Shown: positions 13,761 through 26,800, counted from the first letter of the stretch. The stretch is DNA of 64,000 nucleotides from Moringa oleifera (GCA_021397835.1 JAJFZO010000889.1:620001-684000); one strand, 5' to 3'. The notes: generated by a model from the sequence alone, not told the origin. Program-made: numbers and translations.

Positions 13761-13808
13761 TCATGAATGTTGCTGATTAGTTCTTCATGAATGTTGCTGA
13801 TTAGTTCT
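13761..13808 (+). repeat. perfect 24-bp tandem duplication in nuclease 3' flank
   Basis: Two adjacent identical 24-bp units (13761-13784 and 13785-13808), about 95 bp downstream of the nuclease stop codon, probably within the 3' UTR. Identity is complete, so the duplication is recent or conserved. Confidence 0.9.
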
Positions 13809-15798
13809 TCCTCTTTTAGAATATAATTAATTTTCTTAGGTGCATTTTTGAGTGACTGGTGCTATTGAAAGGCAAAGTTGAGCCTTAAGTGAGGTTAAAA
13901 TGATGGTAATAATTATCAGATTTTTGTTCTTGAAAAACTAGTTTGCACTGGATTCTTATTTTATTTATCAATACATTCATTAACCATTATAAAGATAGCC
14001 AAGAATCTTTTGTTGATTCATGCAAGGTGGCAAAGTGTTATTTTCAGACTGGTTTTCTTCTATTATCTTCGTCCTAGTGCAACTCCTTCTGAGGCATTTA
14101 AGTAAGTTGCATCTTTTAATGCCTGTGATCTATTTCTCTTTTTGCTGTTTGATTAGTTTCTGCAGCGTACTTTTTTTTTTCCTCATGTTTGACAAGTAAT
14201 AATTTATTGGAAGTGTCAAAAAGGTTGCTGCGGAGAGGAGATTCTGAGTAATTTGATGAGGCTAGTTCTTTGCAATTTCTCAATTCTCCGGAATCTCTAG
14301 GTCCCATTTTCTGTTAAATTGTCAGAATATCACTTAGTACTCACCCTGCTGTGCACCAAATTTCATGGCTTTAACTTGTTGGGGTCTCAATGAACAGCCA
14401 TTCATAAATATAAGTTCAAGCATATCATGTTAAAAGTTGTCAGTCTATGTTTGGGAAAAGTTCAAATGTTGGGAGTCTTAGTGGGTTCCTACCTTTTCTC
14501 AGTTTTTCCTCCTTTCTCCTGTCTCATAACATAATCCATTTTTCTCTGCAACTCCAGCACTGAAAGGACAGAATAATTTGTATATCCACGAATTTTATCA
14601 GAGTTGAATTTCTCCTGCTTTCCTTGCTTTTTAAAAAAGTGGATTTTAGTCTCATACCTCATAGATAGCATATTACTTAGGAAGGGCTAAGATACTGTGA
14701 ATGTTGAAAAAATTGGAACTTTGGTATACTCATTGAACTTAATTATGATTAAATTGCTGCAAAAAATGGATTTCATCTCTAATGATCATTATTTGTGGCC
14801 CAGGTTTCTAGTATGTTTCTTTTAATCCTACAGATGAAAAGCTTATTCAGGGGCAAATACACTGTTAATAATACGATTATTATTGATTCTGTCATCATCC
14901 TGCATAAATGTTAGAAATATAAGCAATAACATTTGGCATAATTTGATCTTGAATGTGATTGTTTTAATAGTTTGTATTTCACCATCTTGTTTAAAAAAAA
15001 AGAAAAAGAACACGTCAAAAACAGAGGCAAAGGTATTGGAAATTCTTGACCTAGAATAATTATTATTGCAGTCAAAATAACATAAATCATTTTTTTACCA
15101 TATAAAAGGAAATATCAATATAATATAATATATATCTAACATCCATAATAACTAATAGAAAACTGATTTCATGTAATCTTTGTAACAATGACTGTTTCAT
15201 CTTGAAAGGCCAATTAAGAAATTCTCTTTTCAGCTTGAAGAAAAGATTAAATCTCCAAGTAGATGCAACCCCAACCACCCTTGGGCCCCTTCAACCTGAT
15301 ACCACTAATTGCTTAAGGACCCTACATCTAAATCGTGATCCTTTGGCCATAGTTAACCACTTCCCAGTATTTATGTTAAGCAGCTAACAAAGGGCACCCC
15401 TCCCCATCAAAGAACAAGCCTTTAGTGTTTGTTTCCTAAAAATTGAATACACCAATAGCTCATGTCCCAAATTTGAGACAATTAGGATCTAAAACTATTC
15501 ACTATCTGTTTAAAAGAAAAAGGAAAAAAAAAAAAAGTATTCACTGTGAAACCCTAGTGAACCCTTTAAACCCAAAGGGGTTTCAAAACTCAGAGAGAAG
15601 CAGCTTGGGACTTGTACTTCTAAACCAACTACAAAAACTTGTTCTTTTTGTTATCAATAATCACAAAAATTTCCGATGAAAAATATTTTTCCCTACTAAC
15701 AAAAACAATATAACAGGATAAACGGGTTATTGGTTTTTCCAGCAGGTTTTCTCCTGTTGGTGATTGAAAGAGGTTTATTGACAAAGTTCATTAACCAT
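13809..15798. other. intergenic region between convergent genes, no gene seen
   Basis: Open frames here are short, overlap one another and show no known domain. This stretch holds the 3' ends of the nuclease (+) and MED26c (-) transcripts. A pure A run is at about 15525-15536. Confidence 0.65.
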
Positions 15799-17809
15799 TC
15801 ACCAGTGCCTCCCCTGAGAACCACCACCTTTGTTCTTTGCAAAGAAGGCATTCTTGGGTTTTGGTAACTCGTGAATGTCCATCACTTGGATCGTTCTTTG
15901 CCTTTTGGCTTCACAAAGAACACCAAAACACAGAAAGTTCTAGTCAGTATAAGGACAATATCCCAAAAGGAATCAAGACAATCATATCAAGTGAAAAAGG
16001 AATTCAAACCATTCTCAGCTTCTTTGTAATTTTCTTGAAGCCGCCTTCTTGCTGAAGCTAACCTCTCAGAATCAAAGTTGCTTTCCTTTTGTTCTCTCTG
16101 TCTCTGCAAAATCACGAGAACATTAGAATATGCATAAATGCTCTTATGCTCCTTCTGAATTGGCCAAACATTTGCATTAACTAGAAATCTGTGAAAAATC
16201 ACAATTAAAACCCAATAGAGCAAGTTCAGCTATTTCACAATGAAAAGAAGTTTCAAATTTACAAATTCAAACTCCATTTTCTCTCATGCTCAAGCATTAG
16301 CTTCTACATTTCACTTCAAATCTATTTTCTTGGCAAGCAAACAGAACTGGTACCTGTATGTGTTGTGGAGCTGGAGTAGATTGGGTAGGCCTAGTTGAAG
16401 CTTGAGTTTCTTTTCGAGGAGGAAGCTGTCTTGGTTTCCTTTCTGGTTCAGAATTATTCTTGTCTGAACCAGAACTCCCATCTAGCGATCCCGAACAAAG
16501 AAGAATGCATTAGGTTAATCAAATACTTTTAAGAGAACAAAGAGCAAACCCAAAACTTAGAATCTGATTCTGTACTCACTATGAGGATTTGGAGAGTATG
16601 CAAAATCGGGAATCTACAAAAGAAGAGAACATCAGAAAGAAAATGCACAAACTTTGAACAACTTTCTCAGGAAAAAGGAATCCACCGCAGAAAAGATTTC
16701 TTTCACCTGTTGTTGATGACCATTCTGTGCAATTTTTTGCTGGGGTGAGTCTCCATCAGCTGCCAAAATCATTATTTACCATGTTTAATTTCAATCTCTT
16801 CTTACTCATCTCTATTCAACTTTAACAGTTTCCCCCCCCCCAAAAAAAAAAGGAAGCAAGTAATTATACTGAAATGATAGCATGGTTGTACCTATTAATG
16901 CAGAGGACTCGTGTTCCCCTGGTTGGTTCAGTTTCACCCAGTCATCTACAATTTCTTTCCATTTCCTGGAAAACAAACAATCAAGTCAGCACAGCTTGCC
17001 GTTACTCTATTAACAATTTTTGCGAACCCTGTTCAAATATATGCCATAATTTCTGTTCTTCAAGAACCTGACAAGTTGCTTCACTAATCTCTTAACATCA
17101 TTGGATGAATGCTTTCGCAATCGGTTCACATGCCTCCCAATATCAGTCTCCTGAAAATGAAAGCACAAACATCATAATTTTTCATAGTTAAGCAAAAGGA
17201 GAAGGAAAACTTAAAAGAAAAACTGTTTTCAATAGTTACCTTGAGGGCTTTGAATGTTATATCCATATCGGCCAAACTTTGAAGCAAATCCACCAGAGAA
17301 TCTTCAGACTGTGAACAAAACCACAAACAAAACCAAACCCCGATGATCAAACCATAACAAACAATAAAAACCCAATCAACAAACATAAAGTAAATCAATA
17401 AACAGAAAACCTGGTTAGGATCTTCAAGTTGCTCCTTGATCTCTAGAATCCTTTTTTGCTCATCATCAAACAAGCCACCATATGGGTCCAACTCATCGTC
17501 TTCTCCATTAACTGATTGTGGCGTAAAAGGGGACCCTCCTCCGACTGTTCCTCCTCTTTTGGCTTCATGGTTCTTTTCTTCACCAACTGAAGCCTTAACC
17601 TCATGCTCATTAAGCCTACCACCACCAAAATCACACTTCGTACACCGAGTCACTATGGACTTCGCATAAAGCCTCTCCACAATACTATCTCTTCGCTGCC
17701 TCAATTCCTGCCGGTAGTCCAATGACGCCACCAAGATCGCCGTGTCGATGAAAGTCCACACATCGACGCCCGCAGTTTCCAAGATAGATCGAAAATCGTC
17801 TAAATCCAT
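15799..17809 (-). CDS. MED26C: Mediator of RNA polymerase II transcription subunit 26c
   Basis: Nine exons on the minus strand join in frame: 17809-17411, 17308-17240, 17150-17068, 16965-16892, 16759-16707, 16613-16580, 16481-16354, 16103-16010 and 15908-15799. All junctions are GT-AG and the product is 347 aa, close to the Arabidopsis protein. It starts [20 protein letters not shown], the conserved N-terminus of plant MED26b/c. The TFIIS N-terminal (LW-type) helical domain spans about 134-210. A Pro/Gln/Ser-rich linker and a basic coiled region follow, and the protein ends GGGSQGRHW. The TFIIS-N domain of MED26 proteins is known to recruit elongation factors to Mediator in the nucleus. The gene is convergent with the nuclease, matching the adjacent Arabidopsis loci At5g09840 and At5g09850. 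No disruption seen. Confidence 0.93.
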
Positions 17810-20800
17810 GTAACCAAATGATTCTTCTTGATCCTTCTTTCTTCCCCTTATGCTTGTATAGCTAATCTTGTAGTTAGTGGTTTTGTTTTATATACTACTA
17901 GGATCGATCAACGCCTCAAATCAAAACTGATAACGCAGAACGAAGAGGATCCTGGGGATTACATCATCGGATCTAACTGCATGCTTGGGGACCGTACAGT
18001 CGATCAACGAACTGAATCTGACAAAGAGAAAAAGACTGTTACGATCCAGGGTCGAAAAGATAAATAGTAATTGATTCAACCAATCAAAACTGGACAATGG
18101 TACGCAATTGATTAAACCCAACAACGCGCACAGATCTGAACACCCCTCGCCCCCTAAAAAAAAGAAAAAAAAAACCCAGAAACAAAAATTTACCCAGTAA
18201 AGAGAGACGGGTATACTTCCCCAATCCCTCAGGATTCCAGTCACAAGCGCGTTGATGAAGCTACAAGAAGAAACAAGCTTGAATAGGTATTAATGTTTCT
18301 GCCCTTTTTTGTTTTCTCTTTTCCTACACAGTATTGTTAAGAGAATTGAAATCTTGGAATAGTTGGGTACATCGGAAGTATATTCCAAAATGAGGGTTCA
18401 ATTCTCTCTCTCTCTGTCTCTCTCTTTTCCTTATTTCCTCCTAATACGCTGACCTATAAAGCAGCAAGCTTTTGGTGCTCTCTCCTATGAGCAGGTTTTG
18501 GTTTGTTGCGGCTTGGGAGATGAACGGACAGATTGAGCAAGACAAACAGAGAAGCGGAGAGAAAAGATGTGTTAGCGTTCAATAATGGTGGTTTACTTTA
18601 TTCTAGGGTTATTTTACAAATATTTAGCTTGTGGAATATTGCTGGTTGGGATAGACATCCAATCCAGGTAGGATTCTGCTTTTGTCCAGCGAAGCAATCA
18701 CCATCCGTTAAAACAGGAGATCGTTACCCATAACCCATTCTTCTTAAACCTAATGAATTAAAAATCAGCAATTTTGGGCCAAAAACCATTTCCCATTAAC
18801 ATCCAAGAAGCCCAACAAAGAAAAAAAAAAGTGAAAAGGACAAACCGAAGCCTGTGGTCTGCTCGTTGCTTTCTTATGGGATTTTGCCCATCATCTAAGA
18901 TAGATACATCTCAGACAGAACAATAATAACACGTGCGTCATGTTATCATTGTGTTGGCATCAGAATCTGAGCGTCTATGCCTCTGGTTTCACCCTCAGGG
19001 TCTAAATAAACATCATGTTACTGGACGTGGTCTGGTACGGGTTGGGGACTCTGAGAAAGGCAACGATGAATCAGACATTTGGGTGTGAAGAGAGACTTCA
19101 TGCCTAAGTGTGCGTTGGTGAATGGTGATGATATCTGCATCAGCAAAATGAGCTTGTAATTCAATCTTGAAGATGAATTACCCTCCCATTTTGGCCTCTT
19201 TACACTCACAATGTATGGGTTTTATGACAAACCTGCCATATTTAATAACTCATGCATATAGTTATGATCTCATAATTATGTTGAAAACATGCATATAACT
19301 ATTATGTAACAATAATTGTATTTAATTGTTACATTTAATTGTTAATTAGGCATTGAAGACTAATGGGTCATGAGCGACCCCAATTGCGTACTATTGCAAG
19401 TTAATGTGGTTGACACTTAACATATTGAACCTTTGCTATCATTCTCATACCTCTTTTTTTGTTATTTTAGAATATAGTTTTGGGATGTTGATCAAGAGAA
19501 GAACTTGCTCGTGAAAACCACAACAAAATCTTATTCAACAAAAAATTTATTTAATTGTTACATCATTAGATGTCATAATTTTAAATACTGAATTGAATCC
19601 ATTGATTTGAATGATTAAACAATCAACTATGTTTTTAATTAATTTGATTTATTTAAAATTAATTCAACTTATTTTTATTGTACATTGATTTACCATAAAA
19701 AAAACTTTGAATTTTTATAAAAAACATCTTTTTATAACAACTAATTTTTTAAAAAAAATTAAACAATTATTTTTTAAATATAATTACTGTTTTTAAAATT
19801 ATTATTTTTATTGTTTTATATTATTTATTTTAGTAATATATATAATAATACAATTATTTATTACTTTATCAGATGTTTGATTATTTTTTTTTTTGAATTC
19901 ATTGATCGGTTCAATTCTCAAAATATTGTTTGACATTTTAAATTTTTTACTCAAATTATCATCTCAATTTTTTTTAACTTTTAAATGATTAAGAAATAGT
20001 TATTATTGGTTTAAAAAAATAGTTACTATCAATAACTAATTTGTTAATAACGCTTTAAGTATAAGAAGAGGATTTCAAAATTTATGGATTCTTTCAATGA
20101 AAAAAAAAAAAGAAAAGAAAAAACTATGTTAGCTACATCTGAACTCTAATGAAAAAGGAACTCAGGCAAGCATCATAACGGATTAATTTTATCCTATTAT
20201 TCTGTTGTCAAAATATTATTTTACTTAAGCAGTATCCAAATTAATTGGAGCTGCACCACTTGATTCTCTATTTTTTTTTATAGGAATAACTCATTTAAAC
20301 ACTTTGCTCGTTGCAATCTCAATATTTTGATCTGGTTTTAGACCGAATGTGTAATTTCATGCTTTTGGCCAACTTTCTTATCTTCACTTATTTGTCACGT
20401 TGTTAAATCATTTAAAGTAAAAGAAATATTGAGGTTACTCTTAATTCATGAATTAATGAAGGTTGTTGATATCTAATTTTGTTTTAAGAGACTTGAATTT
20501 TTTAAAGACTCATCTTCACTGGGGGTTCAAGCCAAATGGAACGATCATCACGAATATTATAAAAATTGTATGGGTCACATACAAAAAAATTGGCATAAGA
20601 CAGCTCTATCTGCTTGGAACACTATAATGAACTTCTACTGGGGCTATCGGGGCAACTCTATATTCTTCCTCGTGTTAATTTGAGATCGAGATTAGAATGA
20701 AGTCAGAAGAATGATACCTGATGTGAGAAAAGGATAATTTTCATTCATTATAATGGAGAGGACAAAAGATTTAAAAAAAAAGGTACATTAAGCCGTAGGG
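17810..20800. other. MED26c upstream region and AT-rich spacer, no gene seen
   Basis: The first ~700 bases upstream of the MED26c start should hold its promoter and leader, with a CT-rich tract at about 18400-18430. From 19440 to 20300 the DNA is very AT-rich with long T and A runs and no plausible protein. Confidence 0.6.
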
Positions 20801-20814
20801 CTTATGAGAATTTT

Positions 20815-21385
20815 GTAGCTAAAGACGCCCCAAAAGTAAGAGCAAGGGCTGGTGCTGGATTTCGACTTGTGAGGGCGAGGTTGGCACATCGTCCCATGAG
20901 GTGGTAAAGGGAGCTGCAGCCCCTCTTAGAGGCCCTAGATCGAGTTTAAGGTCAAGCCTTTGAACATCGTCCAAGATGTCCGACCTGAGAGTAGGCAGCA
21001 GCTCAGAAGCTGCCTTGGCCACCTTAGAGTCAAACTCTGCACTTTCTTTGTATGCTATGATGCTCGACGATCGGTTACTGAGTCTAGATTGCCTCCTCAG
21101 CTACCTATTGCATCCTTTGCTCGATCTCAGACCGGGCTTGAGCTAGATTGGTTAACATGTCCAGCAGCATCTGATCCTTTTAAGACACCACGCACCAACT
21201 TTAGCTACTTAAGGTTGGCATTTAGAACCCTAGCTCTTTCCACCGTGTCAGTCACTGATTTATTCACGCTCTCCGTCTCTTTAATATGGAGAATGAGGAC
21301 CTTACTCATGACCTCATATCGTTCCAAGAGCAAGGCCATTTCATCAGACACCTGGTTCAAAACAGGAACTGTTTGGCTTTAGAGG
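20815..21385 (-). pseudogene. decayed coiled-coil ORF, possibly retroelement gag-associated
   Basis: Read on the minus strand, stretches in shifting frames give a coiled-coil-like segment containing DEMALLLERYEVMSKVL and VERARVLNANLK, then AYKESAEFDSKVAKAASE, with several stops and frameshifts between. An acidic coiled coil followed by a YKxSxEF motif recalls C-terminal parts of uncharacterised plant gag-like proteins as I remember them. I cannot confirm the family. Local base composition is GC-richer than the flanks, as expected of former coding DNA. Confidence 0.35.
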
Positions 21386-22428
21386 GGTGGTTGAGTTTTG
21401 TTTTCTTGGTAGTCTTTAATCATGTTTAAAATATATTTGAACTGTTTCCAAAAGTGATACCAAACAGAATTATATGAGATTTATTGTAATAACTAATACC
21501 CATCAGGAACTAAACCAGTAATGATTTGCTGAAGCTTATAGAATTCCCTTCCCTGTCATTGTTTTACGGGAAGCTTTACTGTTCTGCAGAAGCTTTTCCA
21601 AGAGTTTCACAGTCAAGTCTCAGAAACCACAAGCATATGATGCATGCAGCATTGCCCAGCTTTGTAAAAGGTCATGATTTTATCAAACACCTTTGACCTT
21701 CATTTTATTAGATCCCTTTGGATTCCATACACATGCTAACAACTCCAAAAGCAGAAGTGATCATGCAGAAGGAAAATGTGAATATGAAAAAGGATCGTCA
21801 TATTGAAAGTGAAAGATGAAAGTCAAAAAGAGAAGACCTACGCCATTAAATGATGGAATATAAGAGACACCACTTTCTTTGCCCAACTAATCCTATCTTA
21901 AAAATATCAATCATGAATAATGAACAAACAAAAATTACAAGTTAAAACGGTTGAGTTATCCGAGCTCACCCTTTTCTTATCCTTCACCAATCGATTTGGG
22001 GTTCAAAGATATATATATAAAATCAATTCTTTGAATTGGAAACTGCCAATATAAACAAAGAATTATGTCATTGGATGCTATCTGCATCCGAGACATAATC
22101 ATCGGATAAATCAGTATCTAAGGTAGAATCCAAAGCCTGTATTTAGCTTCCACCTTATGCCACCGCAGAAAAGAACAAGATGTCCTCTCCTAATGCTACC
22201 TGCTAGTTGAAAAAAGAAGACTCCCTATAATGTCCTGAACCAAAATGTATGAATGATTGAAGGTGATGCTGATGGCATGGATGGAGAACAAATTGTTGGT
22301 AGTTAGTGAAGCGAGAATGGTATCCCAAATTCCCGGATCCAAGAATAAATAATCGATCCAATGCTGATATATTCGAGTTCCATCTATTCTTGATCATATG
22401 CTAGCTAATCAAACACCCTTCCTTTGAA
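21386..22428. other. intergenic, no gene seen
   Basis: No supported coding sequence. The frame on the minus strand near 22203-22397 shows no known domain. Confidence 0.55.
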
Positions 22429-22756
22429 TCAATTTGTTATACTCTTCTTATTGGTTTTTATCCCATTTGCTCTGGACCTTCTTCTCTGCTTTGTGGATTC
22501 TGTTAGTCTTGCGAGAAGACAATGTATTCCCCAGTGGAGATTAATTAGGTTTGCTTGATTCTTCTTAGAAGCTGCTCCAGGGGTTTTTGAGGCACCTGAT
22601 CCTGCGGCTGCCATGCCTGTTATAGCCGTTGAGGACATAGTCGTTATTGTTGTTGTTGGCGGTGGAGCACCTGTTGCATCTTGCATTAATACTAGCATGC
22701 TTTCAAAAGAATGAATTCAATTGAATGAATGTAGAACGGAATCATCACGTGCTACT

Positions 22757-22786
22757 GGGTGGTTTGGGGGGGGAGGGGGGGTGGGT
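22757..22786 (+). repeat. G-rich tract with quadruplex potential
   Basis: Runs of 9, 7 and 3 G separated by single bases lie inside the last exon region of the RRM pseudogene, giving a poly-Pro stretch on the minus strand. The tract replaces sequence normally present in the family, so it looks like an insertion. Confidence 0.6.
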
Positions 22787-23713
22787 TTAGGTTCCTGCAG
22801 AGCTTTATTGCTGAGGGAAATAAGGCTCATGTACCATTTGAGCATACTTAACTCCATAACTATGAGCCTGGCTGCCCTGTGCATATTGAGCATGGAATGC
22901 ATAAAAATTATGCAATATCCAGGGTGCCTCAGATGCTCCAGTAGGGTAATAAGGTGAGACTTGTTGAACTTCATAGAGATTGTAATAGTTCTGCAAGAAT
23001 GCATTAAATCAGTAGAAATGATAAAGTTAAACCGGTACATTCTTAGCATTTATTAAGCAAACTTATATAATGTGAAATACTAACCAAGGAATGCGTGGCT
23101 TCTTGTGAATATCCAGCATACTTCGACGTTTCAGGCAAAGAAGGAAATTGTAAAATCTGGAATAGATGCATCAACAGGGGGTGGCATGCAGATTTAGTTT
23201 TTACAAAATGAGCAAAGCTTTCTTTTTCTATTAATTTGAAGGATCATTTTTGCTTACCAATAACCTGAATAAGGAAATATGTATTGACCGGTGGGTTGAT
23301 GACATAAGATGAAGAGCTATGATAAGCAGGAGGAGCCACCAGTCCTAGTGCGGGTCTAAACCGACCCATAGCTGCATTTTCAAATTGATTCTTGAGTAAA
23401 CTGTTATTTAGATCGTTATTATGAATATCGAGCAATAGTAGCTCATCAAGGTTTCCTGAACAGGGTGCATGCGCACGTCTTCAGACTAAAAATTTGCACG
23501 AGCTGAATATACATTATTCAAGGTTGCCCATTTTCACATTGTTTCATGATTCAATGTCAAGCGAATGCTCAATGGATCGTCCACTGTTGCATTTAATGAG
23601 AAGGCAGTACATGATCTATCAAGGATGATAAATGAGCAACGGAGAAAATCACAGCAAGAGTCAGAGAGAAAAAGAGTGTTGAGTATGTGTGGAGACAATC
23701 CTATCTACAAAAG

Positions 23714-23840
23714 GGTATATATTTATCTGAAAAGATATATATTTATCTGAGATGGCATATACTTATCTGAAAGGATATATATGCTTATCTGAAAAGAAAT
23801 ATACTCATCCAAAAGAGTATATACTTATCAAAAAAGATAT
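23714..23840 (+). promoter_or_regulatory. U3 tandem repeat array with TTATCTGA cores
   Basis: The core TTATCTGA occurs at 23723, 23743, 23763 and 23783-23792 (phase slightly shifted), followed by decayed versions near 23805 and 23825. The period is 20-22 bp. The reverse complement contains AGATAA, the GATA/I-box core. Tandem U3 repeats act as enhancers in other plant copia elements such as Tnt1 and Tto1; that role here is inference. The same array recurs in the 3' LTR at about 28255-28381. Confidence 0.7.
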
Positions 23841-23883
23841 CTTGAGATTCTCACACATCTATCTTTTAGGCCTTGGGCTCTAC

Positions 23884-23890
23884 TATATAA
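23884..23890 (+). promoter_or_regulatory. LTR TATA box
   Basis: TATATAA followed by a G-rich stretch, about 45 bp downstream of the U3 repeats, correctly placed for the LTR promoter. The copy in the 3' LTR is at about 28425-28431 and points towards 28.7 kb and beyond. Confidence 0.65.
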
Positions 23891-26800
23891 AGGGGGGCTT
23901 CTACCCATGTAAATAACACATAGAGAGAGTGAGTAAGAGTCCTAAGGTTTTATTCTAGTAGAGTGAGGGTTAGGGAAACAGTTATCTCTCTTGTAATCTA
24001 TTTTTATAGTGAAAGGGTTTCCTGCAGTGGCTGCAAAGTGAATGTAACTCTCAATTGAGGATAAACCACTATAAATCTTGTGTTCCTGTGATTGTTTACT
24101 TTATTCCTGCTTTTATTATTGTTGTTTTCAGGTTATAGGGATTTGATATTTGATCCATCAACTAAGGATCTGGTTGTCAAATTCCTAACAACTGGTATCA
24201 GAGCTTCGGGTTTTGAGATTGAAAGCAATGGGTAGCGAAGAAAACTCATCACATGGGATCATCAAGTTCGATGGTACAGATTATGCCTTTTGAAAAATGC
24301 AAATCGAGGATTATCTGTATGGGAAAAAGCTGCATGAACCACTTTTGGGTCAAAAGCCTGAAAAGATTTCAGAAAGCGATTGGAATCTCCTTGATCGACA
24401 AGTGCTGGGAGTTATTCGGCTGACACTGTCAAAGAACGTTGCTCACAACGTGGCGAAGGAGAAAACAACTGCAAGTCTGATGAAGGTGCTATCTGACATG
24501 TATGAAAAACCTTCAGCAAACAACAAGGTTTTTCTCATGAAGAAGCTATTTCACTTGAAAATGGGTGAAGGTAATTCTGTGGCAACTCATCTTAATGAGT
24601 TTAATACAATAGTTAATCAGTTATCTTCTGTTGAGATTGACTTTGATGATGAGGTACGTGCCTTGATACTATTGGCATCATTGCCAAATAGTTGGGAGCC
24701 CATGAGAGCAGCGATGAGCAATTCTGTTGGGAGTTCAAAATTGAACTTCAATGATGTTCGTGATCGAGTTCTTGCAGAAGAGATTCGGAGGATCGATTCA
24801 GGTGAAACATCAGTTGCAAATTCTGCCCTAAATGTTAAAAACAGGGGAAGAGAAAGTGACAGAAACTCTGATCGCAATGAGGGCAAATCTAAGTCAAGAA
24901 ATGGAAGAAGCAAATCTAGATCTGGAAGAAATCTGGAATGCTGGAATTGTAAGAAAAAGGGTCACATGAAGAAAGACTGTCGCTTACTGAAGAAAAAAGG
25001 TGAGCATAAAGATGACACTGCAAATGCTGTAACAGATGAGGTAGATGATGCTTTACTCTTGGCTATTGATAATCCTCTTGAGTCTTGGGTTTTAGATTCT
25101 GGGGCGTCTTTTCATACCACTGCATATGGCAAAATAATAGAAAATTATGTTGCTGAAAATTTTGGGAAGGTTTATCTTACTGATAGAGAACCTTTGAATA
25201 TTGTTGGTATGGGTGATGTTAAATTGAAGATGCCAAATGGGAATATCTGGAAGATTCAAAAGGTGAGACATGTGCCAAAGTTGATGAGAAATTTAATTTC
25301 TGTTGGACAGCTTGATAGTGAAGGGCATAGGGTGACTTTCAATGATAATGCTTGGAAAGTTACCAAAGGTGCCATGGTTGTTGCTCAAGGAAGCAAAACT
25401 GGAACTCTCTATATGACTTCAAGTTGCAAGGATACAGTGGTTACTGTTGACACTGGTATGAACTCCGACTTATGGCATTGCAGACTTGGGCATATGAGTG
25501 AAAAGGGAATGAAGGTCATGGTGGCAAATGGTAATTTGCCGGATTTAAAATCTGCAGAGCACAAGTTGTGTGAAAGCTGCATCCTTGGCAAACAGAAAAG
25601 GGTCAGCTTCTCCAAAGCAGGAAAGTAGTTGAAGCAGCAAAAACTAGAGTTAGTTCATACAGATGTATGGGGGCCTTCGACTGTGACGTCTCTTGGAGGA
25701 TCTAGCTACTATGTGACTTTCATTGATGACTCAACCAGAAAGGTATGGATTTATTTTCTAAAGAATAAATCTGATGTATTTGATGCTTCCAGGAAATGGA
25801 AAGCCATGGTTGAGAATGAAACTAATATTAAAGTTAAGTGCTTGAGATCTGATAACGGTAGAGAATACATTGATGGGGATTTCAAATAGTTTTGTGCTGA
25901 CAATGGGATCAAGATGGAGAAGACTACTCCAAGTACACCTCAGCAGAATGGTGTTGCAGAAAGGATGAACAGAACACTGAATGAGCGTGCAAGGAGCATG
26001 AGAATGCATGCAGGGTTGCCCAAGGTATTCTGGGCAGATGCAGTTAACACTGCAGCCTATTTAATCAATAGGGGTCCTTCAGTTCCTTTGGATTGCAGAA
26101 TACCCGAGGAGGTTTGGAGTGGCAAAAAGGTAAACCTGTCTTTTCTAAGAATATTTGGTTGCCTGTCATATATCCATATTGATGCTGCTGCTAGAGGCAA
26201 ACTTGATCCTAAATCAAAAAAATGTTTTTTCATTGGATATGGTGACAATGAGTTTGGTTATCGTTTCTGGGATATCCAAAACAGGAAGATCATTAGGAGC
26301 AGGGATGTAATCTTCAATGAGCAAGTTCTGTACAAGGATAGTTTGGGCAAGAGTTCAGAAGTAACAGATTTTGAGGTAAAAAGGCCTGAAGTGATCCACT
26401 TGAGAAACATTCCAGTGAATCAGTTGCAACAGAATACTGAAGAAGTTAAAGATGACATTGCTGAGCAAAATCAGGAAAGTATGGCTCCAGAGGTAAATCC
26501 AACCACTCCTGTGACAGAAGTGAGAAGATCTTCCAGGACTGTGAGACCACCACAGAGATTTTCACCATCTCTGAACTACATCTTGTTGACTGATAGGGGT
26601 GAACCAGAGAGTTTTGATGAAGCTTTGCAGGGTGATGGATCAATCAAGTGGGAGTTAGCCATGAAAGATGAGATGAATTCTCTCATGAGTAATCAAACAT
26701 GGGAGTTGGCAGAACTACCACATGGAAAAAAGGCCTTGCAGAACAAATGGGTTTACCGGATAAAAGAAGAATATGATGGCAACAAGCGGTATAAAGCAAG

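Larger units (their letters stand above)
23677..24190 (+). repeat. 5' LTR of young copia element
   Basis: 514 bp, TGTTGAG to CTAACA. It holds about six degenerate ~20-bp repeats at 23714-23840, a TATATAA box at 23884-23890 and CT/GA-rich leader sequence. It differs from the 3' LTR at nine positions, all transitions. Confidence 0.96.

Noticed and set aside
17436..17669. Plus-strand frame opposite MED26c exon 1
   Set aside because: Antisense shadow of well-supported MED26c coding sequence.
22717..23049. Minus-strand 110-codon frame
   Set aside because: Wrong frame over the RRM pseudogene's last exon; the family match is in the neighbouring frame.
23713..23840. CRISPR-like regularly spaced repeats
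   Set aside because: The ~20-bp periodic units have no separate spacers, are inside an LTR and occur again in the second LTR; this is a U3 tandem repeat in plant DNA.
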